Part shown: positions 1 to 13,020 of the stretch, one piece after another
How the letters are laid out: each line of letters starts with the position of its first letter
Numbering within the stretch: the first letter of the stretch is position 1
Assembly (NCBI RefSeq): GCF_051020955.1
Contig: NW_027476668.1
Location: 96,675 to 160,674 of the forward strand
Direction: 5' to 3'
Length of the DNA: 64,000 nucleotides
Source of the DNA: Megalopta genalis
Taxonomy: Eukaryota > Arthropoda > Insecta > Hymenoptera > Halictidae
Translations under genes and position numbers: made by a program
The notes under the pieces: generated by a model
Told to the model about the DNA's origin: nothing
The model's database searches: none
Seen by the model: the letters and a program-made list of their open reading frames with translations, nothing else

Positions 1-540
1 CTTCAACAGGCATGCGAAACAAACGAGTTAGCTTCAAATCCAAGCGTAACACATGATTTAACAATCAATCAATGCGAAGTAGAAGATTTACCTTCAAATC
101 CATGCGAAACAAATAGTTTAGCTTCAAATACTTGTGATATACATGATTTTGCTTCAGCTGCATGCGAAACAAACGATTTAGCTTCACACCCACGGGAAAC
201 ACATGGTTTATGTTCAAATCAATCCGAAGTAGGAGGCTTAGCATCAAATCCATGCAACACAAATTATTTAGCTTCTTATACTTGCGATATAAGTGATAAA
301 GCTTCAAATGCAGTCGAAACAAACGAGTGAGCTTTAAATCCAAGCGTAACACATGATTTAACTTCAAATCAATGCGAAGTAGAAGATTTACCTTCAAATC
401 CATGCGAAACAAATGGTTTAGCTTCAAATACTTGTGATATACATGATTTAGCTTCAACTGCATGCGAAACAAACGAGTTAGCTTCAAATCCAAGCGAAAC
501 ACATGATTTAGCTTCAAATCAATGCAAAATAGAAGGCTTA
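1..540. repeat. Block duplicated at 1,653-2,192 (offset 1,652 bp)
   Basis: Starts inside m10 with the AACAGG insertion. This m10 runs straight into m6 (AGCGTAAC), skipping m1 to m5, and the next monomer begins with the unusual ACAATCAATC. All three oddities recur at 1,653. The spacing equals 5.5 HORs plus 2 bp, the same as the tandem duplication at 5,401-8,704. Similarity fades after about 540. Confidence 0.75.
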
Positions 541-1652
541 GCATCAAATCCATGCGACACTAATTATTTAGCTTCGTATACTTGCGATATAAGTGATATA
601 GCTTCAGATGCAGGTGAAACAAACGAGTGATCTTCAAATCCAAGCGTAACACATGATTTAACTTCAAATCAATGGGAAGTAGAAGATTTACCTTCAAATC
701 CATGCGAAACGAATGGTTTAGATTCAAATACTTGTGATATACAAGATTTAGCTTCAACTGCATGCGAAACAAACGAGTTAGCTCCAAATCCAAGCGAAAC
801 ACATGATTTAGCTACAAATCAATGCGAAATAGAGGGCTTAGCATCAAATCCATGCGACACAAATTATTTAGCTTCGTATACTAGCGATATAAGTGATATA
901 GCTGCAAATGCAGGTGAAACAAACGAGTGATCTTCAAATCCAAGCGTAACACGTGATTTAACTTCAAATCAATGCGAAGTAGACGATTTAGGTTCAAATA
1001 CATGCGAAACAAATGGTTTAGCTTCAAATACTTGTGATATACATTATTTTGCTTCAGCTGAATGCGAAACAAACGATTTAGATTCACACCCAAGGGAAAC
1101 AGATGATTTAAATTCAAATCAATACGAAGTAGAAGGCTTAGCATCAAATCCGTGCACCACAAATTATTTAGCTTCTTATACTTGCGATATAGGTGATAAA
1201 GCTTCAAATGCAGGCGAAACAAACGAGCGAGCTTTAAATCCAAGCGTAACACATGAATTAACTTCAAATCAATGCGAAGTAGAAGATTTAGGTTCAAATA
1301 CATGCGAAACAAATAGTTTAGCTTCAAATACTTGTGATATACATGATTTAGCTTCAACAGGCATGCGAAACAAACGAGTTAGCTTCAAATCCAAGCGAAA
1401 CACATGATTTAGCTTCAAATCGTTGCGAAATAGAAGGCTTAGCATCAAATCCATGCGACACAAATTATTTAGCTTCGTATACTTGCGATATAAGTGATAT
1501 AGCTTCAGATGCAGGCGAAACAAACGAGTGATCTTCAAATCCAAGCGTAACACATGATTTAACTTCAAATCAATGGGAAGTAGAAGATTTACCTTCAAAT
1601 CCATGCGAAACGAATGGTTTAGATTCAAATACTTGTGATATACATGATTTAG
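541..1652. repeat. Left-family HORs, mosaic of types found near 3,033-4,200
   Basis: From about 481 to 900 the sequence follows 3,033 onward (offset 2,552), including CACTAATTATTTA, CGAATGGTTTAGATTC and ATACAAGATTTA. Near 950-1,260 it follows about 3,810-4,120. The AACAGG insertion occurs at about 1,357 and 1,657. GCTACAAATC near 812 puts a stop into the long minus-strand frame. There is no gene. Confidence 0.75.
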
Positions 1653-2192
1653 CTTCAACAGGCATGCGAAACAAACGAGTTAGCTTCAAATCCAAGCGTA
1701 ACACATGATTTAACAATCAATCAATGCGAAGTAGAAGATTTACCTTCAAATCCATGCGAAACAAATAGTTTAGCTTCAAATACTTGTGATATACATGATT
1801 TTGCTTCAGCTGCATGCGAAACAAACGATTTAGCTTCACACCCACGGGAAACACATGGTTTATGTTCAAATCAATCCGAAGTAGGAGGCTTAGCATCAAA
1901 TCCATGCAACACAAATTATTTAGCTTCTTATACTTGCGATATAAGTGATAAAGCTTCAAATGCAGTCGAAACAATCGAGTGAGCTTTAAATCCAAGCGTA
2001 ACACGTGATTTAACTTCAAATCAATGCGAAGTAGAAGATTTACCTTCAAATCCATGCGAAACAAATGGTTTAGCTTCAAATACTTGTGATATACATGATT
2101 TAGCTTCAACTGCATGCGAAACAAACGAGTTAGCTTCAAATCCAAGCGAAACACATGATTTAGCTTCAAATCAATGCGAAATAAAAGGCTTA
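1653..2192. repeat. Second copy of the 1-540 block
   Basis: Matches 1-540 at offset 1,652, including the m10 to m6 skip and the ACAATCAATC monomer. Differences are few at first (for example CAATCGAG for CAAACGAG and ACGTG for ACATG), then accumulate after about 2,130. Confidence 0.75.
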
Positions 2193-3000
2193 GCATCAAA
2201 TCCATGCGACACAAATTATTTAGCTTCATATATTTGCGATATAAGTGATATAGATTCAAATGCAGGCGAAACAAACGAGTGATCTTCAAATCCAAGCGTA
2301 ACACGTGATTTAACTTCAAATCAATGCGAAGTAGAAGATTTAGGTTCAAATCCATGCGAAACAAATGGTTTAGCTTCAAATACTTGTGATATACATGATT
2401 TAGCTTCAGCTGCATGCGAAACAGACGGGTTAGCTTCAAATCCAAGCGAAATACATGATTTAGCTTCAAATCAATGCGAAGTTGAAGGCTTAGCATCAAA
2501 TCCATGCGAAACAAATGGTTTAGCTTCAAATACTTGCGATATAAGTGATATAGCTTCAAATGCAGGCGAAACACACGAGTTATCTTCAAATCCAAGCGTA
2601 ACACATGATTTAACAATCAATCAATGCGAAGTAGAAGATTTAGGTTCAAATACATGCGAAACAAATAGTTTAGCTTCAAATACTTGTGATATACATGATT
2701 TAGCTTCAACTGCATGCGAAACAAACGAGTTAGCTTCAAATTCAAGCGAAACACATGATTTAGCTTCAAATCAATGCAAAGTAGAAGACCTAGCATCAAA
2801 TCCATACGAAACAAATTATTTAGCTTCATATACTTGCGATATAAGTGATATAGATTCAAATGCAGGCGAAACAAACGAGTGAGCTTTAAATCCAAGCGTA
2901 ACAGATGATTTAACTTCAAATCAATGGGAAGTAGAAGATTTACCTTCAAATCCATGCGAAACGAATGGTTTAGATTCAAATACTTGTGATATACATGATT
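2193..3000. repeat. Left-family HORs, no special structure seen
   Basis: Regular 300-bp units. ACAATCAATC in m7 recurs near 2,612. A variant with m3/m8-type AAATGG followed by m4 (near 2,500-2,550) marks a half-unit swap. There is no gene or unique sequence. Confidence 0.7.
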
Positions 3001-5400
3001 TAGCTTCAACAGGCATGCGAAACAAACGAGTTAGCTTCAAATCCAAGCGAAACACATGATTTAGCTTCAAATCAATGCAAAATAGAAGGCTTAGCATCAA
3101 ATCCATGCGACACTAATTATTTAGCTTCGTATACTTGCGATATAAGTGATATAGCTTCAGATGCAGGTGAAACAAACGAGTGATCTTCAAATCCAAGCGT
3201 AACAGATGATTTAACTTCAAATCAATGGGAAGTAGAAGATTTACCTTCAAATCCATGCGAAACGAATGGTTTAGATTCAAATACTTGTGATATACAAGAT
3301 TTAGCTTCAACTGCATGCGAAACAAACGAGTTAGCTCCAAATCCAAGCGAAACACATGATTTAGCTTCAAATCAATGCGAAATAGAGGGCATAGCATCAA
3401 ATCCATGCGACACAAATTATTTAGCTTCGTATACTAGCGATATAAGTGATATAGCTTCAAATGCAGGTGAAACAAACGAGTGATCTTCAAATCCAAGCGT
3501 AACACTCGATTTAACTTCAAATCAATGGGAAGTAGAAGTTTTACCTTCAAATCCATGCGAAACAAATGGTTTAGCTTCAAATTCTTGTGATATACATGAT
3601 TTTGCTTCAGCTGCATGCGAAACAAACGATTTAGCTTCACACCCACGGGAAACACATGATTTAACTTCAAATCAATGCGAAATAGAAGGCTTAGCATCAA
3701 ATCCATGCGACACAAATTATTTAGCTTCTTATACTTGCGATATAAGTGATAAAGCTTCAAATGCAGGTGAAACAAACGAGTGATCTTCAAATCCAAGCGT
3801 AACACGTGATTTAACTTCAAATCAATGCGAAGTAGACGATTTAGGTTCAAATACATGCGAAACAAATGGTTTAGCTTCAAATACTTGTGATATACATGAT
3901 TTTGCTTCAGCTGAATGCGAAACAAACGATTTAGATTCACACCCAAGGGAAACAAATGATTTAAATTCAAATCAATACGAAGTAGAAGGCTTAGCATCAA
4001 ATCCGTGCACCACAAATTATTTAGCTTCTTATACTTGCGATATAAGTGATAAAGCTTCAAATGCAGGCGAAACAAACGAGCGAGCTTTAAATCCAAGCGT
4101 AACACATGATTTAACTTCAAATCAATGCGAAGTAGAAAATTTAGGTTCAAATACATGCGAAACAAATAGTTTAGCTTCAAATACTTGTGATATACATGAT
4201 TTAGCTTCATCTGCATGCTAAACAAACGAGTTAGCTTCAAATCCAAGCGAAACACATGATTTAGCTTCAAATCAATGCCAAGAAGAAGGCTTAGCATCAA
4301 ATCCATGCAACACAAATTATTTAGCTTCTTATACTTGCGATATAAGTGATAAAGCTTCAGATGCAGGCGAAACAAACGAGTGATCTTCAAATCCAAGCGT
4401 AACACATGATTTAACTTCAAATCAATGGGAAGTAGAAGATTTACCTTCAAATCCATGCGAAACGAATGGTTTAGATTCAAATACTTGTGATATACAAGAT
4501 TTAGCTTCAACTGCATGCGAAACAAACGAGTTAGCTCCAAATCCAAGCGAAACACATGATTTAGCTTCAAATCAATGCGAAATAGAGGGCTTAGCATCAA
4601 ATCCATGCGACACAAATTATTTAGCTTCGTATACTAGCGATATAAGTGATATAGCTGCAAATGCAGGTGAAACAAACGAGTGATCTTCAAATCCAAGCGT
4701 AACACTCGATTTAACTTCAAATCAATGGGAAGTAGAAGTTTTACCTTCAAATCCATGCGAAACAAATGGTTTAGCTTCAAATTCTTGTGATATACATGAT
4801 TTTGCTTCAGCTGCATGCGAAACAAACGATTTAGCTTCACACCCACGGGAAACATATGATTTAACTTCAAATCAATGCGAAATAGAAGGCTTAGCATCAA
4901 ATCCATGCGACACAAATTATTTAGCTTCTTATACTTGCGTTATAAGTGATAAAGCTTCAAATGCAGGTGAAACAAACGAGTGATCTTCAAATCCAAGCGT
5001 AACAAGTGATTTAACTTCAAATCAATGCGAAGTAGACGATTTAGGTTCAAATACATGCGAAACAAATGGTTTAGCTTCAAATACTTGTGATATACATGAT
5101 TTTGCTTCAGCTGAATGCGAAACAAACGATTTAGATTCACACCCAAGGGAAACAAATGATTTAAATTCAAATCAATACGAAGTAGAAGGCTTAGCATCAA
5201 ATCCGTGCACCACAAATTATTTAGCTTCTTATACTTGCGATATAAGTGATAAAGCTTCAAATGCAGGCGAAACAAACGAGCGAGCTTTAAATCCAAGCGT
5301 AACACATGATTTAACTTCAAATCAATGCGAAGTAGAAGATTTAGGTTCAAATACATGCGAAACAAATAGTTTAGCTTCAAATACTTGTGATATACATGAT
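3001..5400. repeat. 2.4-kb block, copied at 8,105-10,204
   Basis: Positions 3,001 to 3,480 align with 8,105 onward at offset 5,104. Positions 3,781 to 5,400 align with 8,585-10,204 at offset 4,804. The difference is exactly one 300-bp HOR, 3,481-3,780, present here only. Shared rare features include ATACAAGATTTA, ATACTAGCGAT, ACACTCGATTTA, CTGCATGCTAAACAAACG and TCACACCCAAGGG. Confidence 0.8.
3481..3780. repeat. Extra HOR unit, absent from the copy at 8,105-10,204
   Basis: This is the unit by which the two copies differ. It is of the ACACTCGATTTA plus CACCCACGGG type and resembles the HOR at 4,681-4,980. Gain or loss of exactly one 300-bp unit is what exchange in HOR register predicts. Confidence 0.75.
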
Positions 5401-7052
5401 TTAGGTTCAACAGGCATGCGAAACAAACGAGTTAGCTTCAAATCCAAGCGAAACACATGATTTAGCTTCAAATCAATGCCAAGAAGAAGGCTTAGCATCA
5501 AATCCATGCAACACAAATTATTTAGCTTCTTATACTTGCGATATAAGTGATAAAGCTTCAGATGCAGGCGAAACAAACGAGCGAGCTTTAAATCCAAGCG
5601 TAACACATGATTTAACTTCAAATCAATGCGAAGTAGAAGATTTAGGTTCAAATACATGCGAAACAAATAGTTTAGCTTCAAATACTTGTGATATAAATGA
5701 TTTATCTTCAACTGCATGCGAAACAAACGAGTTAGCTTCAGATCCAAGCGAAACACATGATTTAGCTTCAAATCAATGCGAAGTAGAAGGCGTAGCATCA
5801 AATCCATGCAACACAAATTATTTAGCTTCATATACTTGCGATATAAGTGATATAACTTCAAATGCAGGTGAAACAAACGAGTGAGCTTTAAATCCAAGCG
5901 AAACACATGATTTAGCTTCAAATCAATGCGAAATAGAAGGCTTAGCATCAAATCCATGCGACACAAATTATTTAGCTTCGTATACTTGCGATATAAGTGA
6001 TATAGCTTCAGATGCAGGCGAAACAAACGAGTGATCTTCAAATCCAAGCGTAACACATGATTTAACTTCAAATCAATGGGAAGTAGAAGATTTACCTTCA
6101 AATCCATGCGAAACAAATTGTTTAACTTCAAATACTTGTGATATACATGATTTAGCTTCAACTGCATGCGAAACAAACTAGTTAGCTTCAAATCCAAGGG
6201 AAACACATGATTTAGCTTCAAATCAATGCGAAAGAGAAGGCTTAGCATCAAATCCATGCGAAACAAATTATTTAGCTTCCTATACTTGCGATATAAGTGA
6301 TATAGATTCAAATGCAGGCGAAACAAACGAGTGAGCTTTAAATCCAAGCGTAGCAGATGATTTAACTTCAAATCAATGCGAAGTAGACGATTTAGGTTCA
6401 AATACATGCGAAACGAATGGTTTAGATTCAAATACTTGTGATATACATGATTTAGCTTCAACAGGCATGCGAAACAAACGAGTTAGCTTCAAATCCAAGC
6501 GAAACACATGATTTAGCTTCAAATCAATGCAAAATAGAAGGCTTAGCATCAAATCCATGCGACACTAATTATTTAGCTTCGTATACTTGCGATATAAGTG
6601 ATATAGCTTCAGATGCAGGTGAAACAAACGAGTGATCTTCAAATCCAAGCGTAACACATGATTTAACTTCAAATCAATGGGAAGTAGAAGATTTACCTTC
6701 AAATCCATGCGAAACGAATGGTTTAGATTCAAATACTTGTGATATACAAGATTTAGCTTCAACTGCATGCGAAACAAACGAGTTAGCTCCAAATCCAAGC
6801 GAAACACATGATTTAGCTTCAAATCAATGCGAAATAGAGGGCTTAGCATCAAATCCATGCGACACAAATTATTTAGCTTCGTATACTAGCGATATAAGTG
6901 ATATAGCTTCAAATGCAGGTGAAACAAACGAGTGATCTTCAAATCCAAGCGTAACACGTGATTTAACTTCAAATCAATGCGAAGTAGACGATTTAGGTTC
7001 AAATACATGCGAAACAAATGGTTTAGCTTCAAATACTTGTGATATACATGAT
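5401..7052. repeat. Tandem duplication, first 1,652-bp copy
   Basis: Runs from TTAGGTTCAACAGGC at 5,401 to just before the same motif at 7,053. The length is 5.5 HORs plus 2 bp, the two extra bases coming from two AACAGG insertions (5,410 and 6,463). It contains an m10 ending CTAGTTAGC (6,175-6,185) that puts a TAG into the plus-strand frame, and an AGGGAAACACATG variant. A second copy follows immediately. Confidence 0.85.
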
Positions 7053-8704
7053 TTAGGTTCAACAGGCGTGCGAAACAAACGAGTTAGCTTCAAATCCAAG
7101 CGAAACACATGATTTAGCTTCAAATCAATGCCAAGAAGAAGGCTTAGCATCAAATCCATGCAACACAAATTATTTAGCTTCTTATACTTGCGATATAAGT
7201 GATAAAGCTTCAGATGCAGGCGAAACAAACGAGCGAGCTTTAAATCCAAGCGTAACACATGATTTAACTTCAAATCAATGCGAAGTAGAAGATTTAGGTT
7301 CAAATACATGCGAAACAAATAGTTTAGCTTCAAATACTTGTGATATAAATGATTTATCTTCAACTGCATGCGAAACAAACGAGTTAGCTTCAGATCCAAG
7401 CGAAACACATGATTTAGCTTCAAATCAATGCGAAGTAGAAGGCGTAGCATCAAATCCATGCAACACAAATTATTTAGCTTCATATACTTGCGATATAAGT
7501 GATATAACTTCAAATGCAGGTGAAACAAACGAGTGAGCTTTAAATCCAAGCGAAACACATGATTTAGCTTCAAATCAATGCGAAATAGAAGGCTTAGCAT
7601 CAAATCCATGCGACACAAATTATTTAGCTTCGTATACTTGCGATATGAGTGATATAGCTTCAGATGCAGGCGAAACAAACGAGTGATCTTCAAATCCAAG
7701 CGTAACACATGATTTAACTTCAAATCAATGGGAAGTAGAAGATTTACCTTCAAATCCATGCGAAACAAATTGTTTAACTTCAAATACTTGTGATATACAT
7801 GATTTAGCTTCAACTGCATGCGAAACAAACTAGTTAGCTTCAAATCCAAGGGAAACACATGATTTAGCTTCAAATCAATGCGAAAGAGAAGGCTTAGCAT
7901 CAAATCCATGCGAAACAAATTATTTAGCTTCCTATACTTGCGATATAAGTGATATAGATTCAAATGCAGGCGAAACAAACGAGTGAGCTTTAAATCCAAG
8001 CGTAGCAGATGATTTAACTTCAAATCAATGCGAAGTAGACGATTTAGGTTCAAATACATGCGAAACGAATGGTTTAGATTCAAATACTTGTAATATACAT
8101 GATTTAGCTTCAACAGGCATGCGAAACAAACGAGTTAGCTTCAAATCCAAGCGAAACACATGATTTAGCTTCAAATCAATGCAAAATAGAAGGCTTAGCA
8201 TCAAATCCATGCGACACTAATTATTTAGCTTCGTATACTTGCGATATAAGTGATATAGCTTCAGATGCAGGTGAAACAAACGAGTGATCTTCAAATCCAA
8301 GCGTAACACATGATTTAACTTCATATCAATGGGAAGTAGAAGATTTACCTTCAAATCCATGCGAAACGAATGGTTTAGATTCAAATACTTGTGATATACA
8401 AGATTTAGCTTCAACTGCATGCGAAACAAACGAGTTAGCTCCAAATCCAAGCGAAACACATGATTTAGCTTCAAATCAATGCGAAATAGAGGGCTTAGCA
8501 TCAAATCCATGCGACACAAATTATTTAGCTTCGTATACTAGCGATATAAGTGATATAGCTTCAAATGCAGGTGAAACAAACGAGTGATCTTCAAATCCAA
8601 GCGTAACACGTTATTTAACTTCAAATCAATGCGAAGTAGACGATTTAGGTTCAAATACATGCGAAACAAATGGTTTAGCTTCAAATACTTGTGATATACA
8701 TGAT
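7053..8704. repeat. Tandem duplication, second 1,652-bp copy
   Basis: Matches 5,401-7,052 throughout at offset 1,652. Scattered single-base differences include AACAGGCGTGCG for AACAGGCATGCG near 7,067, GATATGAG for GATATAAG, CTTCATATC for CTTCAAATC near 8,320, and ACGTTATTTA for ACGTGATTTA near 8,608. The differences are mostly substitutions, so this is a real diverged copy rather than an assembly echo. Confidence 0.85.
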
Positions 8705-10204
8705 TTTGCTTCAGCTGAATGCGAAACAAACGATTTAGATTCACACCCAAGGGAAACAAATGATTTAAATTCAAATCAATACGAAGTAGAAGGCTTAGCA
8801 TCAAATCCGTGCACCACAAATTATTTAGCTTCTTATACTTGCGATATAAGTGATAAAGCTTCAAATGCAGGCGAAACAAACGAGCGAGCTTTAAATCCAA
8901 GCGTAACACATGATTTAACTTCAAATCAATGCGAAGTAGAAGATTTAGGTTCAAATACATGCGAAACAAATAGTTTAGATTCAAATACTTGTGATATACA
9001 TGATTTAGCTTCATCTGCATGCTAAACAAACGAGTTAGCTTCAAATCCAAGCGAAACACATGATTTAGCTTCAAATCAATGCCAAGAAGAAGGCTTAGCA
9101 TCAAATCCATGCAACACAAATTATTTAGCTTCTTATACTTGCGATATAAGTGATAAAGCTTCAGATGCAGGCGAAACAAACGAGTGATATTCAAATCCAA
9201 GCGTAACACATGATTTAACTTCAAATCAATGGGAAGTAGAAGATTTACCTTCAAATCCATGCGAAACGAATGGTTTAGATTCAAATACTTGTGATATACA
9301 AGATTTAGCTTCAACTGCATGCGAAACAAACGAGTTAGCTCCAAATCCAAGCGAAACACATGATTTAGCTTCAAATCAATGCGAAATAGAGGGCTTAGCA
9401 TCAAATCCATGCGACACAAATTATTTAGCTTCGTGTACTAGCGATATAAGTGATATAGCTGCAAATGCAGGTGAAACAAACGAGTGATCTTCAAATCCAA
9501 GCGTAACACTCGATTTAACTTCAAATCAATGGGAAGTAGAAGTTTTACCTTCAAATCCATGCGAAACAAATGGTTTAGCTTCAAATTCTTGTGATATACA
9601 TGATTTTGCTTCAGCTGCATGCGAAACAAACGATTTAGCTTCACACCCACGGGCAACACATGATTTAACTTCAAATCAATGCGAAATAGAAGGCTTAGCA
9701 TCAAATCCATGCGACACAAATTATTTAGCTTCTTATACTTGCGTTATAAGTGATAAAGCTTCAAATGCAGGTGAAACAAACGAGTGATCTTCAAATCCAA
9801 GCGTAACACGTGATTTAACTTCAAATCAATGCGAAGTAGACGATTTAGGTTCAAATACATGCGAAACAAATGGTTTAGCTTCAAATACTTGTGATATACA
9901 TGATTTTGCTTCAGCTGAATGCGAAACAAACGATTTAGATTCACACCCAAGGGAAACAAATGATTTAAATTCAAATCAATACGAAGTAGAAGGCTTAGCA
10001 TCAAATCCGTGCACCACAAATTATTTAGCTTCTTATACTTGCGATATAAGTGATAAAGCTTCAAATGCAGGCGAAACAAACGAGCGAGCTTTAAATCCAA
10101 GCGTAACACATGATTTAACTTCAAATCAATGCGAAGTAGAAGATTTAGGTTCAAATACATGCGAAACAAATAGTTTAGCTTCAAATACTTGTGATATACA
10201 TGAT
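8105..10204. repeat. Second copy of the 3,001-5,400 block, one HOR shorter
   Basis: See 3,001-5,400. It overlaps the end of the second 1,652-bp copy because both derive from the same chain of HOR variants. Differences from the first copy include ACGTTATTTA, AGTTTAGATTC near 8,975 and CGTGTACTAGC near 9,433. Confidence 0.8.
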
Positions 10205-11060
10205 TTAGCTTCAACAGGCATGCGAAACAAACGAGTTAGCTTCAAATCCAAGCGAAACACATGATTTAGCTTCAAATCAATGCCAAGAAGAAGGCTTAGC
10301 ATCAAATCCATGCAACACAAATTATTTAGCTTCTTATACTTGCGATATAAGTGATAAAGCTTCAGATGCAGGCGAAACAAACGAGCGAGCTTTAAATCCA
10401 AGCGTAACACATGATTTAACTTCAAATCAATGCGAAGTAGAAGATTTAGGTTCAAATACATGCGAAACAAATAGTTTAGCTTCAAATACTTGTGATATAA
10501 ATGATTTATCTTCAACTGCATGCGAAACAAACGAGTTAGCTTCAGATCCAAGCGAAACACATGATTTAGCTTCAAATCAATGCGAAGTAGAAGGCGTAGC
10601 ATCAAATCCATGCAACACAAATTATTTAGCTTCATATACTTGCGATATAAGTGATATAACTTCAAATGCAGGTGAAACAAACGAGTGAGCTTTAAATCCA
10701 AGCGAAACACATGATTTAGCTTCAAATCAATGCGAAATAGAAGGCTTAGCATCAAATCCATGCGACACAAATTATTTAGCTTCGTATACTTGCGATATAA
10801 GTGATATAGCTTCAGATGCAGGCGAAACAAACGAGTGATCTTCAAATCCAAGCGTAACACATGATTTAACTTCAAATCAATGGGAAGTAGAAGATTTACC
10901 TTCAAATCCATGCGAAACAAATTGTTTAACTTCAAATACTTGTGATATACATGATTTAGCTTCAACTGCATGCGAAACAAACTAGTTAGCTTCAAATCCA
11001 AGGGAAACACATGATTTAGCTTCAAATCAATGCGAAAGAGAAGGCTTAGCATCAAATCCA
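10205..11060. repeat. Third, truncated copy of the 1,652-bp block
   Basis: Follows 5,401-6,256 at offset 4,804 (AACAGGCATGC, CAATGCCAAGAAGAAGG, GATATAAATGATTTATC, CTAGTTAGC and AGGGAAAC all recur). It departs after CGAAAGAGAAGGC near 11,060, where m3 becomes GCGACAC instead of GCGAAAC. It ends part-way through a unit, so the break is a further recombination point. Confidence 0.75.
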
Positions 11061-12349
11061 TGCGACACAAATTATTTAGCTTCGTATACTTGCGATATAA
11101 GTGATATAGCTTCAAATGCAGGTGAAACAAACGAGTTATCTTCAAATCCAAGCGTAATGCATGATTTAAATTCAAATCAATGCGAAGTAGAAGATTTACC
11201 TTCACATCCATGCGAAACAAATGGTTTAGCTTCAAATACTTTTGATATACATGATTTTGCTTCAGCTGCATGCGAAAAAAACGATTTAGCTTCACACCCA
11301 CGGGAAACACATGATTTAAGTTCAAATCAATCCGAAGTAGAAGGCTTAGCATCAAATCCATGCAATACAAATTATTTAGCTTCTTATACTTGCGATATAA
11401 GTGATAAAGCTTCAAATGCAGGCGATACAAACGAGTGAACTTTAAGTCCAAGCGTAACACATGATTTAACTTCAAATCAATGCGAAGTAGAAGATTTGCC
11501 TTCAAATCCATGCTAAACAAATGGTTTAGCTTCAAATACTTGTGATATACATGATTTTGCTTCAACTGCATGTGAAACAAACGATTTAGCTTCACACCCA
11601 CGGGAAACACATGATTTAGCTTCAAATCAAAGCGAAGTAGAAGGCTTAGCATCAAATCCATGAAACACAAATTATTTAGCTTCTTATACTTGCGATATAA
11701 GTGATAAAGCTTCAAAAGCAGGCGAAACAAACGAGTGAACTTTAAATCCAAGCGTAACACATGATTTAACTTCAAATCAATGCGAAGTAGAAGATTTACC
11801 TTCAAATCCATGCGAAACAAATGGTTTAGCTTCAAATACTTGTGATATAAATGATTTAGCTTCAACTGCATGCGAAACAAACGAGTTAGCTTCAAATCCA
11901 AGCGAAACACATGATTTGGCTTCAAATCAATGCGAAATAGAAGGCTTAGCATCAAATCCATGCAACACAAATTATTTAGCTTCTTATACTTGCGATATAA
12001 GTGATAAAGCTTCAAATGCAGGCGAAACAAACGAGTGAGCTTTAAATCCAATCGTAACACATGATTTAACTTTAAATCAATGCGAAGTAGAAGATTTAGG
12101 TTCAAATACATGCGAAACAAATGGTTTAGCTTCAAATACTTGCGATATACATGATTTAGCTTCAACTGCATGCGAAACAAACGAGTTAGCTTCAAATGCA
12201 AGCGAAACACATGATTAAGCTGCAAATCAATGCAAAGTAGAAGGCTTAGCATCAAATCCATGCAACACATATTATTTAGCTTCTTATACATGCCATATAA
12301 GTGATAAAGCTTCAAATGCAGGCGAAACAAACGAGTGAGCTTAAAATCC
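11061..12349. repeat. Left-family HORs, shared with 19,081-19,894 and 23,161-23,771
   Basis: Positions 11,402 to about 12,215 match 19,081 onward at offset 7,679 (GCGATACAAACGAGTGAAC, TTTAAGTCC, GATTTGCC, CATGCTAAACAAATGG). Positions 11,730 to 12,340 match 23,161 onward at offset 11,431 (CCAATCGTAAC, ATTAAGCTGC, ATGCCATATAAG). One piece has thus been placed in three sites with different neighbours. There is no gene. Confidence 0.75.
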
Positions 12350-13020
12350 AAGCGTAACACGTGATTTAACTTCAAATCAATGCGAAGTAGACGATTTAGG
12401 TTCAAATCCATGCGAAACAAATGGTTTAGCTTCAAATACTTGCGATATACATGATTTAGCTTCAACTGCATGCGAAACAAACGAGTTAGCTTCAAATGCA
12501 AGCGAAACACATGATTAAGCTTCAAATCAATGCGAAGTAGAAGGCTTAGCATCAAATCCATGCAACACATATTATTTAGCTTCTTATACATGCGATATAA
12601 GTGATAAAGCTTCAAATGCAGGCGAAACAAACGAGTGATCTTCAAATGCAAGCGTAACACATGATTTAACTTTAAATCAATGCGAAGTAGAAGATTTAGG
12701 TTCAAATACATGCGAAACAAATGGTTTAGCTTCAAATACTTGCGATATACATGATTTAGCTTCAACTGCATGCGAAACAAACGAGTTAGCTTCAAATGCA
12801 AGCGAAACACATGATTAAGCTTCAAATCAATGCGAAGTAGAAGGCTTAGCATCAAATCCATGCAACACAAATTATTTAGCTTCTTATACTTGCGATATAA
12901 GTGATGATGCTTCAAATGCAGGCGAAACAAACGAGTGAGCTTTAAATCCAAGCGTAACACATGATTTAATTTCAAATCAATACGAAGTAGAAGGCTTAGC
13001 ATCAAATCCATGCAACACAA
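12121..13020. repeat. Run of three consecutive HORs sharing the ATGATTAAGC marker
   Basis: ACATGATTAAGC in m1 occurs at 12,211, 12,511 and 12,811, exactly 300 bp apart. The marker appears as a pair at 15,451 and 15,751, and singly at 19,891, 23,641 and 24,541. The last unit of a run is followed by the GATGATGCTTC m4/m5 variant at 12,904, 15,844, 19,984 and 24,634. Equal flanks with 3, 2, 1 and 1 central units show stepwise HOR gain or loss. Confidence 0.8.
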
